A stretch of 64,000 nucleotides of DNA from NCBI GenBank assembly GCA_031772625.1, contig CM062808.1:139850605-139914604 (forward strand), given 5' to 3'. The translations under genes and the position numbers were made by a program. This DNA is from Pinus tabuliformis. Lineage: Eukaryota; Streptophyta; Pinopsida; Pinales; Pinaceae. This document shows positions 1 to 11,605 of this stretch, piece after piece. The first letter of the stretch is position 1. Each line of letters opens with the position of its first letter. Below the pieces are notes generated by a model. That model was not told the DNA's origin, searched no databases, and saw only the letters and a program-made list of their open reading frames with translations.

Positions 1-290
1 GAGGTTACAAGAGGTAACAGTTGATATTAAGGCACGAGCACACAAGCGGATTTTGAGGTAATCGAGATTGTCGATGACTACAATCCCTATCCCGCGCTAT
101 TAGGAATAGACTAGGCCACCAATATGAATGGAGTCATCAACCTGAAGAAACGTAGAATGATCTTCGAGCAAAAGTCACTATGCATAGTAGTCCCGTTAGA
201 CCCAGCAGAAGGAGCCCGCTACATTGAACCAGTTTACAACGATGATAGTGACAATGATATGAATTGTATTTACAAGATAACTGCATGAGA
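1..290 (+). pseudogene. RE1 aspartic protease, C-terminal part
   Basis: The plus-strand translation contains FEVIEIVDDYNPYPALLGID followed by an MNGVINLKKRRM-like segment. The ALLGID stretch matches the conserved hydrophobic-Gly loop near the C-terminus of retroviral-type aspartic proteases (usual form LLGMDW), and the following basic stretch is usual for gypsy proteases. The catalytic D-S/T-G part would lie left of the window. In an autonomous element RT would follow, but here a gag-like segment does. Identification rests on this loop and the layout. Confidence 0.55.
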
Positions 291-300
291 CTAGGATTGG

Positions 301-1160
301 GTGAATCCAACTATAGATGGGAGACTCTCGTGGGAGTGTGAAAGTTCCTACACTTCAGATTCAGACGAAGAAGTAAAACGATGGCAGAATTGGTTGCACG
401 AAGTGACAACGTTGAACTGCAACATAATGGTCAGATCACTGCATTATGTGATAATAGAGGCAAGAGAGATGCCGACATATGATGGATTGACAGCGGTGGA
501 TGAATTCCTGAGAAAATTTGAAAGCGCAGTACCAGGATAGCAGTGGTTCGATGCCTTGAAGTGGGCACTATGCACAACACCCATATGATGGTGGGGTACA
601 CATCAAGGCAATTTTGACGACTAGCACGGATGTAGAAGGATGATGTGCCTATGGTTTGGAAGCCCCCAGCTTCAAACAAGAGTCGGTCAGTGAGGATGGA
701 GAAACTTGCACACCCACCTTCTTGATGGTTACAGACATATGTTGTGTAGCCCACACAAGCACACCCCAAACTCAAGATCGAAAATTGGAACAGGTCATAG
801 TAGCAGGAAAGGCGACATGCACCACAAACTTTCCATGTGAAAGAATTCAATAAGGTATGCGGAGTCCTCAACAGGGTTCACCGGGCGAGAAGAACTGATT
901 GGGACCTATGCGTGCTAGCGGTTCGATGGTCCTATAGGGCCATGTGCAAAAACCTAAGCGTGGAAACTATTCCAAAACTGAGGAGCAGAGTCAAGACCCT
1001 AATTTTGAAGGAAAGGAGTCTTCACGCAATAGCTGCTATAGTTGGGACATTACGCAAGGACTAGGATGAAGGAATTATGCAACCATGTGAGGGCAAACAT
1101 ATACGGATTCTAGAAGCTATTTGGAGAGGGAACCTCAAGCTTCGTGAAATTGAAGAGGAT
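301..1160 (+). pseudogene. RE1 gag-like region
   Basis: The translation from 301 contains MPTYDGLTAVDEFLRKFESA, then FDALKWAL and a WWGTHQ motif. This is the usual pattern of the plant Retrotrans_gag fold: target phrase PxYDG, an acidic helix, then an ALxxALxxTPxxWW helix. A basic region follows to about 1160 (RSRVKTLILKERSLHAI). The frame is decayed. Assignment as gag-like is from pattern recognition. The unusual position after a protease may reflect rearrangement or a family-specific layout. Confidence 0.5.
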
Positions 1161-2158
1161 TGGGTATGACTAAGGAAGAAAACCATGTTAATGGACGCAG
1201 AGATCAAAAGAATAGAACATGAAATAACACAAGTATGCCTCATCGACAAACTAATAATGATAAGACAAGATATAGACAATCGTACTACTATATAAGAAGA
1301 TTGTCACCGAGAATTTGTGACTCTTCTACCATGGCTGCGACTGCACCTTACCGAATAATGTAACCAAGGGAGCACACCCTATAAGGAATAATGCGTAGCA
1401 TTGACTGTCGCAAGGGTAACTGAGGAGTGCCCACGGACTAGGCTGGAAGGTGAATTACAGTCTCGCATAGGTGGTGCGACAACCTAACTAGCCATCGGAA
1501 GCACAGTCTCAATGCTCCAAGCAGTTGAAAGAGAGCGCGGGACTATAAAAGAGTCTGTGAGGGAGCTACGGGATAAGGAGGTTACGCCTAGGATCGATAT
1601 GTCACAAGGGTCATGCCCTCGCATAGGGGGCTGTGTTGCCGCGTGGGTAGGCTGGGAGGTGACCATTAGTGTCACTGTTCATGACATGATGTCCAATTTA
1701 AGACAAAGAGGAGTGGGCGACAAGAAATTAAGACATGAATTAAGAGCTGGATTTGGGCCGATCTGCCGCCAAGAAGGCATTAATGACTAAGAAGTGGGGG
1801 AAATGGTCAAATTCAAATTCAAAATATGTTATAAAATCCCCAGGGCTAGCCACGAGACAAAACTTGGTTGTTTGAGATCTAAGCAATTACAGAGCATTGA
1901 GTGCCGAGAACTCTTACCACCGTTGAGTACACGACATGACATATCTTGTGTAGACACAATGATTGCTATCAGGCCAGGGGTGCGATTCACCGAAGATACC
2001 ACTGGTGAGGTTGCGGAGCCCCCTATGGGCTATGAGGAGACCAGAGATGTGGCAGTTGCACCAGAGGTTCCAAAATCACCACGAATGTTGTAGCAAAGAA
2101 AGATACGCAGACTATGGGCCCAGTCCATGTATCTCCAAGAAACCCATAGTTCAGCAAA
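1161..2158 (+). other. RE1 interior, unassigned
   Basis: This continues the RE1 interior. One 92-codon open stretch (1512-1790) is rich in charged residues and starts with MLQAVERERGTIKESVRELR, which looks helical. I recognise no domain. It is probably the decayed part between the gag-like region and the accessory ORF. Confidence 0.35.
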
Positions 2159-4705
2159 TTGTCAATGGAAGAAAAAGGCAAAGTCATCACCGTTGAATTA
2201 GACAAAGAGGAGGAAGACTTACAAGCTCTAATTGCTCAAATTGAGGTGCAAGACGATGTGGAGGAGGATGTCTCACCAATGCCTTCCGCAATAATGTTAC
2301 CCACATACGTCCCTCTATGGAAAGGGAAAGCCAAGGTATTGAAAGATCTGGAGGCCACAAAGAGTGCGCTCTAGACCCCGCTCCTCCCCAACGGTATAAT
2401 GTTTGAAGGTCTGCTTTTGGGACGAGTACCTACAATGAAGTTCGAGGATTGGGACCTCACGGATAGCGAGAATTTCCCACACCTAGCCACGGAGAGTTTA
2501 ATGAAGCAGAATTCAGAGGGGCCCATTACAGTTTTGGAGCTGCGAAAATGGTTATGCAGTGTGGAGAAGGCTGGGTTACTCCATCTGCGATGGATACCCC
2601 ACTACCACCATGCACCCATCACCATTTTCATCATTAGGCAGCTACTGTGCCTGGTGCATGATGGGTATCTCTGGCTGGAGGAGCCTATTCCCATCACAAC
2701 TAACCTAATTCATAGAATTTCTCGACTACCCTTCAAAGGACACAACCCTGCGGCCATAGCGGGTAAAAGCAGTGACTTGGCCCTTGCAGAAGCTATGAAG
2801 GCTAAGTATAAACTAGAGAAGAAAAAAGGGGGTACGCAATCGCAAGCATTAAGGACAAAGGGGTGCACGTAGCCACCTAGCTGATGGCTGGCAAGATGAT
2901 GAGGAAATGTCGCACCGACGAAGTACCAGCATCTGTGATTGCGCTGGCAGAGCAGTTCGCGGAGTGGGTACAGTTCAACTGGGAACAGTTCCTCTACGAG
3001 AAGTTTCTGATGAACTGAAAGGAGGCCCAGGAGTAGGGTAAGACCTTACACTATGCATGGTTTCTCTTATCCATCTTATTGGTTGCAGAGGAGCTACTGG
3101 AGGACAGCTAGTTCCCCAATATTGAGCATGATTTGCTAGAAACCGCGAGGTATTCCTTGCTCTGGGCTACAGACACGAGGAGGATTCACGAGACGAAGGT
3201 GTTCTGGGTGTTCATGGAGGTGAGCATCTGGATGTGGATCAATCGAAGGCCACACCTATTTCCCATGGTTTATAACAGCTTGCAGAGCTCGACAAAGTTC
3301 AAGGTGGATATGCATAACCTGTATATCCGGGCGCGCAAAGATCCAGTGCAGAAATGGGTGAAGCTTCCATTCATCGCAATGGATGATGTGATCTTCGCAG
3401 TGATGGAGCCTTAGCCTCCAGAGTGGCACGCCCTAGACTTGATTGAGGTGGAAAAGGCAACCGTACAGAAGCAAAAGGAAGTAGCCAAGTGTCATACCAC
3501 AAAGCTTGCCGGAAGCGGTGCAATGAGAAGGCAGCTGTGGAGGTTAGGGCTCTGTGTGAAATGACTTTAAAAGTAGCGGTATAGAAAAAGGATGAGGAGG
3601 CAGCAGTAGCAGTAGCGCAGATAGTAGAACAAACTACAATGCCAACAAAAGAGCCCGAGGAGGGCCAAGAGATGTCCACGGGGCAGCAGACCGAGGAAGT
3701 GGACAGGACAAAAGAGTGCATGGACCCCGGTTCAGCATCGACCCAACTCAAGTGGCCATGTGTCCCTAGGAAACCAGCTCCCAGGAAGAAGATGAAGGTG
3801 ACAAAGATGTTCGTTGACCTGATCATGCTCACAAAAAGTGATCTATTTAACATTGGCGAAACAGTTCGCGATGTCACAAAGGACGTGCTCCAGGAAATGA
3901 TGATGCAGTAGAACACTGTGTTAGGGGCACTCAGAGCGCGGCTACAAGGCTTATAGGTACAACCCCCCTAAACAGGTACAATGGTCCGTACATCATGGTA
4001 GGAATTGTAGAGGAAGAACAGGCGCTGCACGCATGTATGGACAACCCTTTCGTGTTGCTCGAAGGCACGCTAGCAACAACAAGCGAGGTTGACCGAGCTA
4101 CGATCAGTAGCATGAAAGGCGTGGGCTTAAACTTGGTAGCTTGGTTGTGTGAAACCATGTATTAGTTGCAGGATGGGGTCATTTCAGAGCTTCACCCTAG
4201 GGAAGGTCGCGTGATCCAGGTCTTGAACGAGCAAAAAATCAACATGGATTATCTCAGCCTCAAGTGTGATGAGCTAGTTGCACAGGCTCGTGGACTAGAG
4301 TAGGCAGTAGAGGATGCATGTAGGAGTGTCCCAGAGTTCACTGTGCCTGCAGAGCTACCAGCAGTAGAGCGGGTCCACCGATTGGCTGCCAGAGTCTGTG
4401 AGGTCAGGGAGGAAACAACGAAGGTTTAGTTGGAATTGAACCTACAGATCACTGAGCTATTGTTGAAGTCACAACCCTCCATGCCCCTAGAAGTTAGAGA
4501 GTAGCGCACCCGCGCTATCCAAACAGGGTTGGAGAAAATTGGCCAAGCGGTACATGACTGCACCGGGATGTTGGATCAAGCACTAACCATGCTTACATAC
4601 CTGCAGGAAGATCCGAACCTACAGCACCTAGAGACAGAGGTGTGCGAGTTGCAATAGGAGTATGACAGTGTCCGAGGGACCATGCAGATGGTCATCCTTA
4701 CTCAT
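2159..4705 (+). pseudogene. RE1 accessory ORF: PMD-like segment plus coiled-coil tail, sense orientation
   Basis: Plus-strand frames from 2159 on carry a lysine/glutamate-rich start, then a globular segment (about 2400-3420) with IPHYHHAPITIFIIRQLLCL, EEPIPITTNLIHRISRLP and MKAKYKLEKKK. The phrase [V/I]PIT-x2-[D/L]I-x2-[I/L]xRL matches the same phrase in the PMD-like ORFs of RE3 and RE4 (VPITIDDIYFLTRLSRRG). A Lys/Pro/Glu-rich linker follows, and then (3990-4705) a heptad-like helical region, for example MDYLSLKCDELVAQARGLE. The function is unknown. Known PMD proteins are plant nuclear proteins and transposon proteins. The ORF is broken many times. Unlike in RE3 and RE4, it runs in the same direction as the element. 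Confidence 0.5.
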
Positions 4706-5055
4706 TGACTCGCCAAATTGAAGCAAGCAAGGGCACCGAAGGACTAGTTAGACGCCACATGACAAAAATAAGCCTTGCTTAAAGCACGCATCTAGCCATA
4801 GATCAATGAAGCTTTCAAAATTACAGCTAACAATGAAGGAAAGTTGGCACAAATGCAGGGACTTTATGCATTTAGACAGGGATGTGATCCCACTCACGAA
4901 GGGTCAGAGATACACATGCAACAAGTACAACAGACAACGAAACATTGTGGTGCAGACCTCCAAGCTGTGTAAGACCTGCTACATGGACTCTGTGCAAAGA
5001 TCGCCACTTCGATGGAGTGACTTGAGGGCGAGTCACGATGTTTGTGTTGGGGGCC
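4706..5055 (+). other. RE1 3' untranslated region before the LTR
   Basis: About 350 bp separate the coiled-coil ORF from the LTR. One 106-codon frame begins here (4806), but it runs into the LTR and resembles nothing, so I treat it as chance. A short G-rich run (gttgggggcc) directly before the LTR may be the remnant of the polypurine tract. Confidence 0.4.
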
Positions 5056-5755
5056 TGTTGAGCAGCGGATCCCCCACAACATGTTTTTGGGGCTTAAAGC
5101 TCAAGTTTTGGTCAATTGTATTGTAAGACTCCGCGAATTGGGGGTGCGAAGTCTAGGATGAGTCATAGGGCTGTTCGCCCTAAAATATTGTAATTTAATG
5201 TAAAGTTTTGTTGGCCTACCCACGGTTCATGGACCATGGGATTGTATAAATAGAGCGAGGCTCTAAGTGTAAAGTGAGGCAATTATAGATAGAGATGCGA
5301 AGGTATGGTTAACATGTAGAGTTGGATCTGAAGTGTATTAGGTTATAGTAGTAGGGAGAGGCTCTGCAGCTGAGTGCACAGAGCCCTACTAAAGTCCACA
5401 GTAGAGTGCATGGACCCTTGCAACTAAGTGCGCAGGGTGGAGTTGGGTCTATAAGCAGGATTGAAAGTTAACAAAGAGAAGTTTAATCTTTACATTTGTT
5501 CTTGAATCTATATTTTGATGTTATGCATTACTTTTACTTCGTTATTTACTACAGGCAATTGATAAATGCTTGTATGAATTCTTATATATATAAATAATCT
5601 AAGTAATCAGCTAACAAAGCCTAATTAAGGAAGACTTAGGTAAATAACACGGGTCGCGCTGCAGCTAGAACTGCGCAAAGGCAATATTACAGGGCACGTG
5701 GTGCCGCTGGGTCGCGTAATGTAGTAAGTGCGAAGGTTGGATCGTGTACCTAACA
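5056..5755 (+). repeat. RE1 3' LTR
   Basis: The 700-bp segment starts TGTTGAG and ends CTAACA, the inverted TGTT...AACA ends of an LTR. A TATA-like box, tataaatag, lies at about 5245-5253 on the plus strand, which fits a U3/R boundary and the plus orientation of RE1. No second copy is in the window, so the ends come only from the terminal inverted bases and the G-rich run just upstream. Confidence 0.6.
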
Positions 5756-5989
5756 CCATATATCAGACATCCCCAAGATGTGGAAACCTGGTTCTAGTAC
5801 CCTCCCATACTACTTCGGGTGAGACCTCAGTCTGCGCTCCGTAGACTGTTGCCAAAAGGACCAGTAGTACTAGGATTTGCTTGGCTAACTCACTTTTGAA
5901 CCTGGGTTAGGCCCCACTAAGCCAACACCAGAAATTATGAATGGCTTTATTAGCCATCCTCTTGAACATTACATGTTTTGAGTAGTTCC

Positions 5990-7646
5990 ACCATTTCTGA
6001 AACTAGTTGCTACCCTTTATACCACTCATTCCTCCAGGACAATTCATCTTTAAGCTCTTTTTTGACTCATAAAAAATAAAAATATCGCTGAGTATTTTCC
6101 TTTTTTGACTTGCTAAAAGAAAATAAAAACAAGGGGTCTTCTTTCAACCTCTTTTCCGACTCTTTAAACATGAAAATATTGCTAGGTGCTTGTCCTTTTC
6201 AGCCCGTAAACGGATTGGAAATGACATCTACTTAGTATAAGTTTAACCCTTTTCTAGACTGAGATAGATTACTTACGAAAAAGGATACGTTGAAAAAACA
6301 TGGTCAATAGGTTCTCTCTTGTATTATTTTACACTTTTTTGGACTTGAGAGACAAATTTATGAAAAATAACTTGTGAAGTTTTCTTTTTGTCCCTTTTCA
6401 AACTCTTTAAAAATGAAAAGGATTGAGTTCTCATTGTCGTTAAACTTGTTAAAGCATCAAATAGCGACAAACTTTTCCATCATGACAAGACCGAGTTTCA
6501 CCTTCGCTAGACCCATTAAAAAATCACATAGCGATGGATTCACCCGAAAGGTAGAACTATACATCAAGCACATGTTATCCTCCTCAATATTGTTAAAAAA
6601 TAAAGAGGTATTGGTCAACAATGACTGGAGAAAATGGGAAAAGGGATAAATCACTTTATGGTAGCAAGTCGCTCTTGAACATGACACTTTCACTTCATCT
6701 CTATGACTATTTGGGTTGGGTTATCTGCTTGATGCTTATCATACCTATGGTCTATCACACCATCCATCACTTTGGTTTTGGGTCAATGCTACCAATTCAT
6801 TCAGTGTCGCCGACATGTTCAAGAGAAGTCACTCAGTAAACTTCATCCTTTGCAATACTCATAAACCTTCATTTTCATGACTTCCATTCTTGAACATTGT
6901 GTCATCAGTCACATTCTGTCTTCAAAATCATTACACTTGTTTCATGTCATTGATGGGGGATACATCAAGGCCCTCCTATGACGAGTCGCTTCTTTTCGAC
7001 ATCATCACATTGTCCAGGAAGTTGACTTTGAAACACCCTTCTAGTACGTTGAGGCTTGCATACATCAATGGAAAGTTTCTCACTTCCAACGACAGGTTGA
7101 CATCACAGGCCTTCAACCGAAAGACTCAGTATGGTGTTCGACATCAAAACATCTATTCACACCATGCAGAATGTACTGTAGTAACTTGAGAATCATCATC
7201 ATTATCGATGATTTCTCTCGCATCTATTAACATCTTACATCACTGGCTGGTAATCAGATGGTGCCTTTCCATGTTTAACTTCAGATCACATTTTCACATG
7301 GTTAGACTCGTAATTTAGCAAATGATTGGATGAGATAGAAGATCCCAGATCTAGTTTCATCCATCCGAGTTGCGATTTCAAGAGAGTACTAAATCATTTG
7401 TACGATGGCTTTACATAGATGGTCATCTTATCATGGGTCTATATTTGTAGACGACTATCTGATTTATGTACATGTAATGAAAAGTTTATATGCTGAGCAT
7501 GGGTATGCCTTCCCTCATAAATTCATGAAAAATTCAAAGATATCATGATATTATGTATTGTAATTGATACAGGTCACCATCTGCTTCAGAGCCTCCTCAT
7601 CACATCATAAAGCATATCACTCAACATTATCATTTATGAATTCATG
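5990..7646 (+). repeat. RE2 3' non-coding region with degenerate short repeats
   Basis: An AT-rich stretch repeats variations on ctctttt(t/c)(c/t)gactc followed by ttaaa-atgaaaatat and a gtgcttgtccttttc block (best seen 6050-6420). The same degenerate array occurs in RE4 (13800-14110, minus) and RE3 (31985-32340). Several 70-100-codon open frames here (6374-7189) are mirrored by frames in RE4, but similarity is at the DNA level and they start and stop differently, so I do not call them genes. Tat-lineage elements are known for variable, repeat-bearing 3' untranslated regions. Confidence 0.55.
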
Positions 7647-7660
7647 TTTTAGGGGGTAGC
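7647..7660 (+). other. RE2 polypurine tract
   Basis: The sequence ttttagggggtagc lies directly before the LTR. The same motif precedes the LTRs of RE3 and, on the minus strand, RE4. It is the expected plus-strand priming site. Confidence 0.7.
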
Positions 7661-8692
7661 TGTTACATATCTATTTGGGCATCACTCCCTCACAATCAGA
7701 TCAGTAAAAATAGGGCTCATCAAACCCTAATTTAGTTGCTACATGCCCTAGACAAGTCATCATACTGATTGTTTTCATCCATAAAAATTTCCTAGTTTGA
7801 AACCCTGTTGAAATGCCTGCTTGGGACACCAACGCACCCTTGGTCAGGGGAAACTACTATGATAGTAGGTAGGCCAATTCAGACCTATGTTGCATAGAAA
7901 TTAGGCCCACTTAAGCCTACGCTAGGCAAGGATGAGCGAAATTGGCATAGGATTATGGGAATATTCCTTGATTCTAGAGCATTATAGAAGGATGCCCAGC
8001 TCTTATCTCATCCTATGAGCTCGCCTTTGGATAGGATATGGATAATCTAATCCTCTATCCTCTCGTTTCTCCATGGAAACTAACTATCCAATTATGGAAA
8101 ACCATTCAATACCCTATTTATGACAAAACCACTTGCATTTCCCTATAAATTGACCACTTATCATAGTGATCAGGCGGTTGGAGCTTGGATATTATAGAGA
8201 AATAATGTTGGTTTAAAGACTTGAAAACATTGTCAAGTAATGTTATTTTGTTGGATTGATGTTGCTTTTGGTGTGATGAGGCATTGGATTAAGCTATATG
8301 AGTGACATGAGATTAAACCACATTGGGTGTAACTTCTAATTATATCAATCAATAAAGTTGTTTGTTCATTTTCCAATACTTTTGTCTATATCGACAATGA
8401 ATGTATGTTCAAATGTTGTCGATTCCATTTGTTTACAATAAATAGATCATATGCTTTGATTGTTGTCGTCTTCTATTTATGTTGGAAAGTACCAATTGAG
8501 CGAATTCAGTTTGAGTGGGAGCGACGGGAGAAACTCAAAGGAGATCAAAGGAAGTGAAGGATCACAAGTAGGTTCCTTTATCTTATCTGTTTATTGTAGG
8601 AAAAGGTTAAACATCTTTACTTCAGTTGTTCTAAGTGTAACTATCCACTTAGGGAAGATATACTTATTCGTAGGTATAAATTCCATATAACA
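7661..8692 (+). repeat. RE2 3' LTR
   Basis: The 1032-bp LTR has TGTT...AACA ends, close to the 1036 bp of the RE4 LTR, with matching start (TGTTAC, then atttgggca) and end regions. A TATA-like tataaat lies at 8144-8150. It is clearly diverged from the RE4 LTRs, so RE2 and RE4 are separate old insertions from one family. Confidence 0.75.
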
Positions 8693-9440
8693 CTCATGAA
8701 GCTATCAGAATCGATCGCTTGAAAGTTGAGGCCATAGTCAATCTATCCCCTCCATCACTGCTATAATTGCAGAGCTTGCAAGGAAGAGATAATTTTCTTT
8801 TTCATTTTGTCCCTAATTACACCAAACTTGCTAAGGGTTTTACTCGCATACTTAAGAAGGGGATCCCTTTTATTTGGGATGAAGTTGACCAAAAATCCTT
8901 CGATTCTTTAGAGAAAGCATTGATTAGTGCTCCTTTACTGCATCCCCTCGATTACCGTCGTGATTACTTCCTGTATTTGGCTGCAATTGATACCACTATT
9001 GCTATTATATTAGTTTAGGATGATGATGATGGAAATGAGAACATGGTTATTATATGAGTCAGAATATTCTTGATACTGAGTCTTGATATGCTCATGTTGA
9101 GAAGCTTGCATTGGCGGCAGTTCATGCCATCCAAATATTTCGACACTATATCCTTTTACAGAAAACCACCGTCATTTCTGATTTCAACCCCACGACATAT
9201 ATATTGACTCGCTAGTTACTAGGGGGGAAATACTCCAAATGGATCGTCATCCTACAGGATTTTAATTTAGAATTTACTACTACCAAAGCAAAGAAATAGC
9301 TCGTATTTGCTGAGTTAATCTGTGCTCTTCCATCTTCAAGCACCCCGAATGATTTTACTGAGAAGATAACCAATGAAACTCTGTTACTAATCAACACTCT
9401 TGACCCATGGTATGGAGACATTATTGTTTATCTCCAAACC
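8693..9440 (+). pseudogene. RE3 reverse transcriptase end and RNase H
   Basis: The translation gives RLKVEAIVNLSPP, LQGRDNFLFHFVPNYTKLAK, FTRILKKGIPFIWD and ISAPLLHPLDYRRDYFLYLA, then VEKLALAAVHAIQIFRHYIL and ISDFNPTTYILTR. These are the RT thumb, connection and RNase H regions of Ty3/gypsy pol. The matching minus-strand part of RE4 lies at 18109-18800. The first part of RT is not here and should lie left of the window. Confidence 0.75.
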
Positions 9441-10660
9441 TAGACTTTTCGATATGAGTTGTCCCGATCTGACCGACACCGCATTTGGCATCAGTGCCAA
9501 CCCTATTGTATCCACGGTGATACATTGTATCGGGACAGTGTGGACTCTCTCCTTTGTAGGTGTCTCACCCTTGAAGAGGTTGAGCAGGTCTTAAATGATT
9601 GCTACATTGGTGCCTGTGGTGGTCATATGTCTAGATGCCACTTCTAAGAAAATCCTCTGCACCAGTTATTTCTAGCCTTCTATCTTCAAAGACTGCATTC
9701 TAGCTATCCAAAAATGCCATGAATGCCATATTTTCAATCACAAGGAGCGCACCCCACCTAAACCTCTACACCCAATAATTACCATTGGACCATTTTCTAA
9801 ATGGGGCATTGATTTCATGACATGTAACGCTCGCTTGGTTGGGGGGCATGGTTATGTCATCTTCATCGTCGACTATTTTATGAAATGGGCCAAGGCGATG
9901 CCTACATACAATGTTGATGGTGTCACTGTTGCCCAGTTCCTTTTTAACCATGTCATAACATGTTTTGGTGTCCCTCAAGCTATCGTGACTGACCATGGAT
10001 CACATTTTCGTTAGCACATGATGGCAGAGCTAACTACTTAGTTGGGCCTTCGACATGATAGCTCAACTCTTTATTATCCACAGGCCAATTGCCAAGTTGA
10101 AGCAGTCAATAAGGTTTTGATTACTATGCTCTAGTGTACCATTGGGAAGCACATAAAGGATTGGCATTTAATGCTATTCGTAGCTCTTTGGGCTTATAAA
10201 ACTTCTGCTAAGACGGCCATTGGATTCACTCTATTCTAACTGGTGTACGGTTTAGAGGAAACTCTTCCAATTGAATGCAAAATCCATTCACTTAAGCTAG
10301 CTATCGAAATTATTCTGAATACATCGCCTAAAGAGGAGAAGTTACTGTATCTTAAGAGACCTGACGAGACTCGTCGCATTGCTGTGATGGTCATCGAAGC
10401 TCAAAATAAGTGAGTTAAAGCTCATTTTGACCAAACTATTTCTCCTCGCACTTTTACCAAAGGCAACTTGGTCCTTCTTTATGATCAAGCCAACGATAAA
10501 TTGGGGGCAGGAAAGTTCGAACCCATGTGGCATGGGCCCTACATTTTCAAACACGTTTTACAGAAAGGTGCATATGAGCTATTCAATTATGAGGGAAATT
10601 CATTGTCGTAGCCCCATAATGGGTTGTATCTCAAAAAGTATTATGCGTGAAATTCGTGTA
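9441..10660 (+). pseudogene. RE3 integrase
   Basis: Frames carry CLTLEEVEQVLNDCYIGACG-type zinc-finger flanks (H-H-C-C region), then the core with WGIDFMTC, IFIVDYFMKWAKAMPTYN and FGVPQAIVTDHGSHFR, followed by YHPQANCQVEAVNK-like sequence in another frame. These correspond to the D, D and E blocks of the retroviral integrase core. The C-terminal part contains NDKLGAGKFEPMWHGPYI, a usual motif of gypsy integrases. The domain is broken several times. Confidence 0.7.
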
Positions 10661-10779
10661 ATAACTTTTGTACATTATTGTGTTAATTCATTAGCGTGCA
10701 TTTTTTTATTTTTGGTGTGTTTGTTTGCTTTGCAGACATATGTTTTTTTGGTTATCATGTGTTCCACTCAATTTCCAGA

Positions 10780-11198
10780 TGTCATCAGGTCATTACATTG
10801 GTTTTGTTGATGGTGCTTATCGTAGCACACAGAACCTATCTTCCACAGCATGGGTAGTCTATGACCCTAATGGTGAGCTGATTAACTTATAAGGTATATG
10901 CCTTGGTTGAACAACCAATAATATTGTTGAATATAGTGCAGTTATTGAACTCTTGTTAGAAGCAGTTGCTCTTGGAATTAGGGATTTAGTTGTCAAGTTG
11001 GATTTGCAGCTCGTTGTGTTACAATTAAACAATCATTACTTAGTGAGAAATCCAAAAATATTGCGTATGTATCTATGTGTTAGATTGTTGGAAATAAATT
11101 TTGATTACATTACATATAAACATCTTCCACGTAATTTAAATATATTAGTCGATGCATTAGAAAATTTTGTTCTTGATAGACATTTATGTCATTTGTAA
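10780..11198 (+). pseudogene. RE3 second RNase H (archaeal-like aRNH)
   Basis: After integrase the translation gives GFVDGAYRSTQNLSSTAWVV, YDPNGEL, TTNNIVEYSAVIELLLEA and LVVKLDLQLVVLQLNNHYLV. DGA plus a later E (NNIVEYS) and D (VVKLDLQL) form the RNase H active-site pattern. A second RNase H after integrase is characteristic of the Tat lineage (Ogre, Retand and relatives) of plant Ty3/gypsy elements. RE4 has the equivalent at 16308-16583. Confidence 0.75.
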
Positions 11199-11228
11199 AA
11201 ATGAATCACATTACGAACACATAAGTAG

Positions 11229-11268
11229 AAATAAAACATGCATATATATCTATATCTATATATATATA
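11229..11268. repeat. TA-rich microsatellite
   Basis: A short run of atatatatctatatctatatatat-type sequence lies between the RE3 second RNase H and the antisense ORF end. The surrounding 11199-11367 holds nothing else recognisable. Confidence 0.7.
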
Positions 11269-11367
11269 TCTTGCATCTGTCGAAGTGTTTACATCAAAAT
11301 GTCAAAAAATAGTGCTATGAGACATTCGGCTTTCAAAGCCTACAAAATGTGTGAAATACTAGATCAA

Positions 11368-11605
11368 CTATGAAACTACATAGTGCTCATGGTAGCATGA
11401 GACCATCCTGATCACTCGGCCTAGCAGCCGACGTAGTCTCACAGAGATTCCCACAGTATGTCTCTGCAAATGCAGTGGAACATCATCAATAGTGGCATAA
11501 TCTGAAACCCCTCGAGTGATTGCCTCGATATTGTGCTCCATCTCATCTAAGGGGTCAACCCCTTCCTTGTAGTATGCACCCACTATCAGATGAGAAATAC
11601 ATTGT
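11368..11605 (-). pseudogene. RE3 antisense PMD-like ORF, C-terminal part
   Basis: The minus strand reads VGAYYKEGVDPLDEMEHNIE, VPLHLQRHTVGIS and CYHEHY. RE4 has the counterpart at 15780-15984 on the plus strand (IEGLTLGIPDV, RMQRHTIGVPSHW, CYHEHH). The ORF is cut at 11605 by RE4 and continues with its upstream part at 30431-31421. It converges on the second RNase H of RE3 with about 170 bp between them. Confidence 0.7.

Larger units (their letters stand above)
1..5755 (+). mobile_element. RE1: 3' part of a Ty3/gypsy-like LTR retrotransposon
   Basis: The element enters from the left edge of the window. In order on the plus strand it shows the end of an aspartic protease, a gag-like region, a long accessory ORF with a PMD-like segment and a coiled-coil tail, and one LTR ending at 5755. 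No RT, RNase H or integrase is recognisable in the visible part. The reading frames are heavily decayed, with well over ten breaks, so it is an old fossil. It probably lies inside RE2, whose own 3' end follows directly, but the other RE1 end is outside the window, so nesting is inferred rather than shown. Confidence 0.7.
5756..8692 (+). mobile_element. RE2: 3' end of a Tat/Ogre-like Ty3/gypsy element
   Basis: Only the 3' non-coding region, polypurine tract and LTR are present. The 3' region and LTR match, at roughly three-quarters identity by eye, the inverted copy at 11606-14330 (RE4), which gives both the family and the boundaries. RE2 ends at 8692, where the pol gene of RE3 resumes in mid-RT. 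RE2 therefore appears inserted in RE3, and its 5' part must lie left of the window, probably beyond RE1. The 185 bp from 5756 to 5940 have no match that I can see. Confidence 0.65.
8693..11605 (+). mobile_element. RE3 left part: Tat-like Ty3/gypsy pol and antisense ORF end
   Basis: Starting in mid-RT directly after the RE2 LTR, the plus strand carries the end of RT, RNase H, integrase and a second RNase H. The minus-strand tail of a PMD-like ORF follows. The PMD-like ORF continues at 30431, beyond RE4, so RE3 is one element split by RE4 (and on its left by RE2). Its 3' end is at 33611-34520. RE3 is decayed, with many breaks, and must be older than RE4. Confidence 0.75.

Noticed and set aside
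6374-7189. Open frames conserved between RE2 and inverted RE4 3' regions
   Set aside because: Similarity follows from shared non-coding element DNA. Frames start and stop at different places and no domain is seen.
9817-10014. 65-codon frame as an independent small gene
   Set aside because: It is the integrase core of RE3 (VDYFMKWAKAMP, FGVPQAIVTDHG), not a separate gene.
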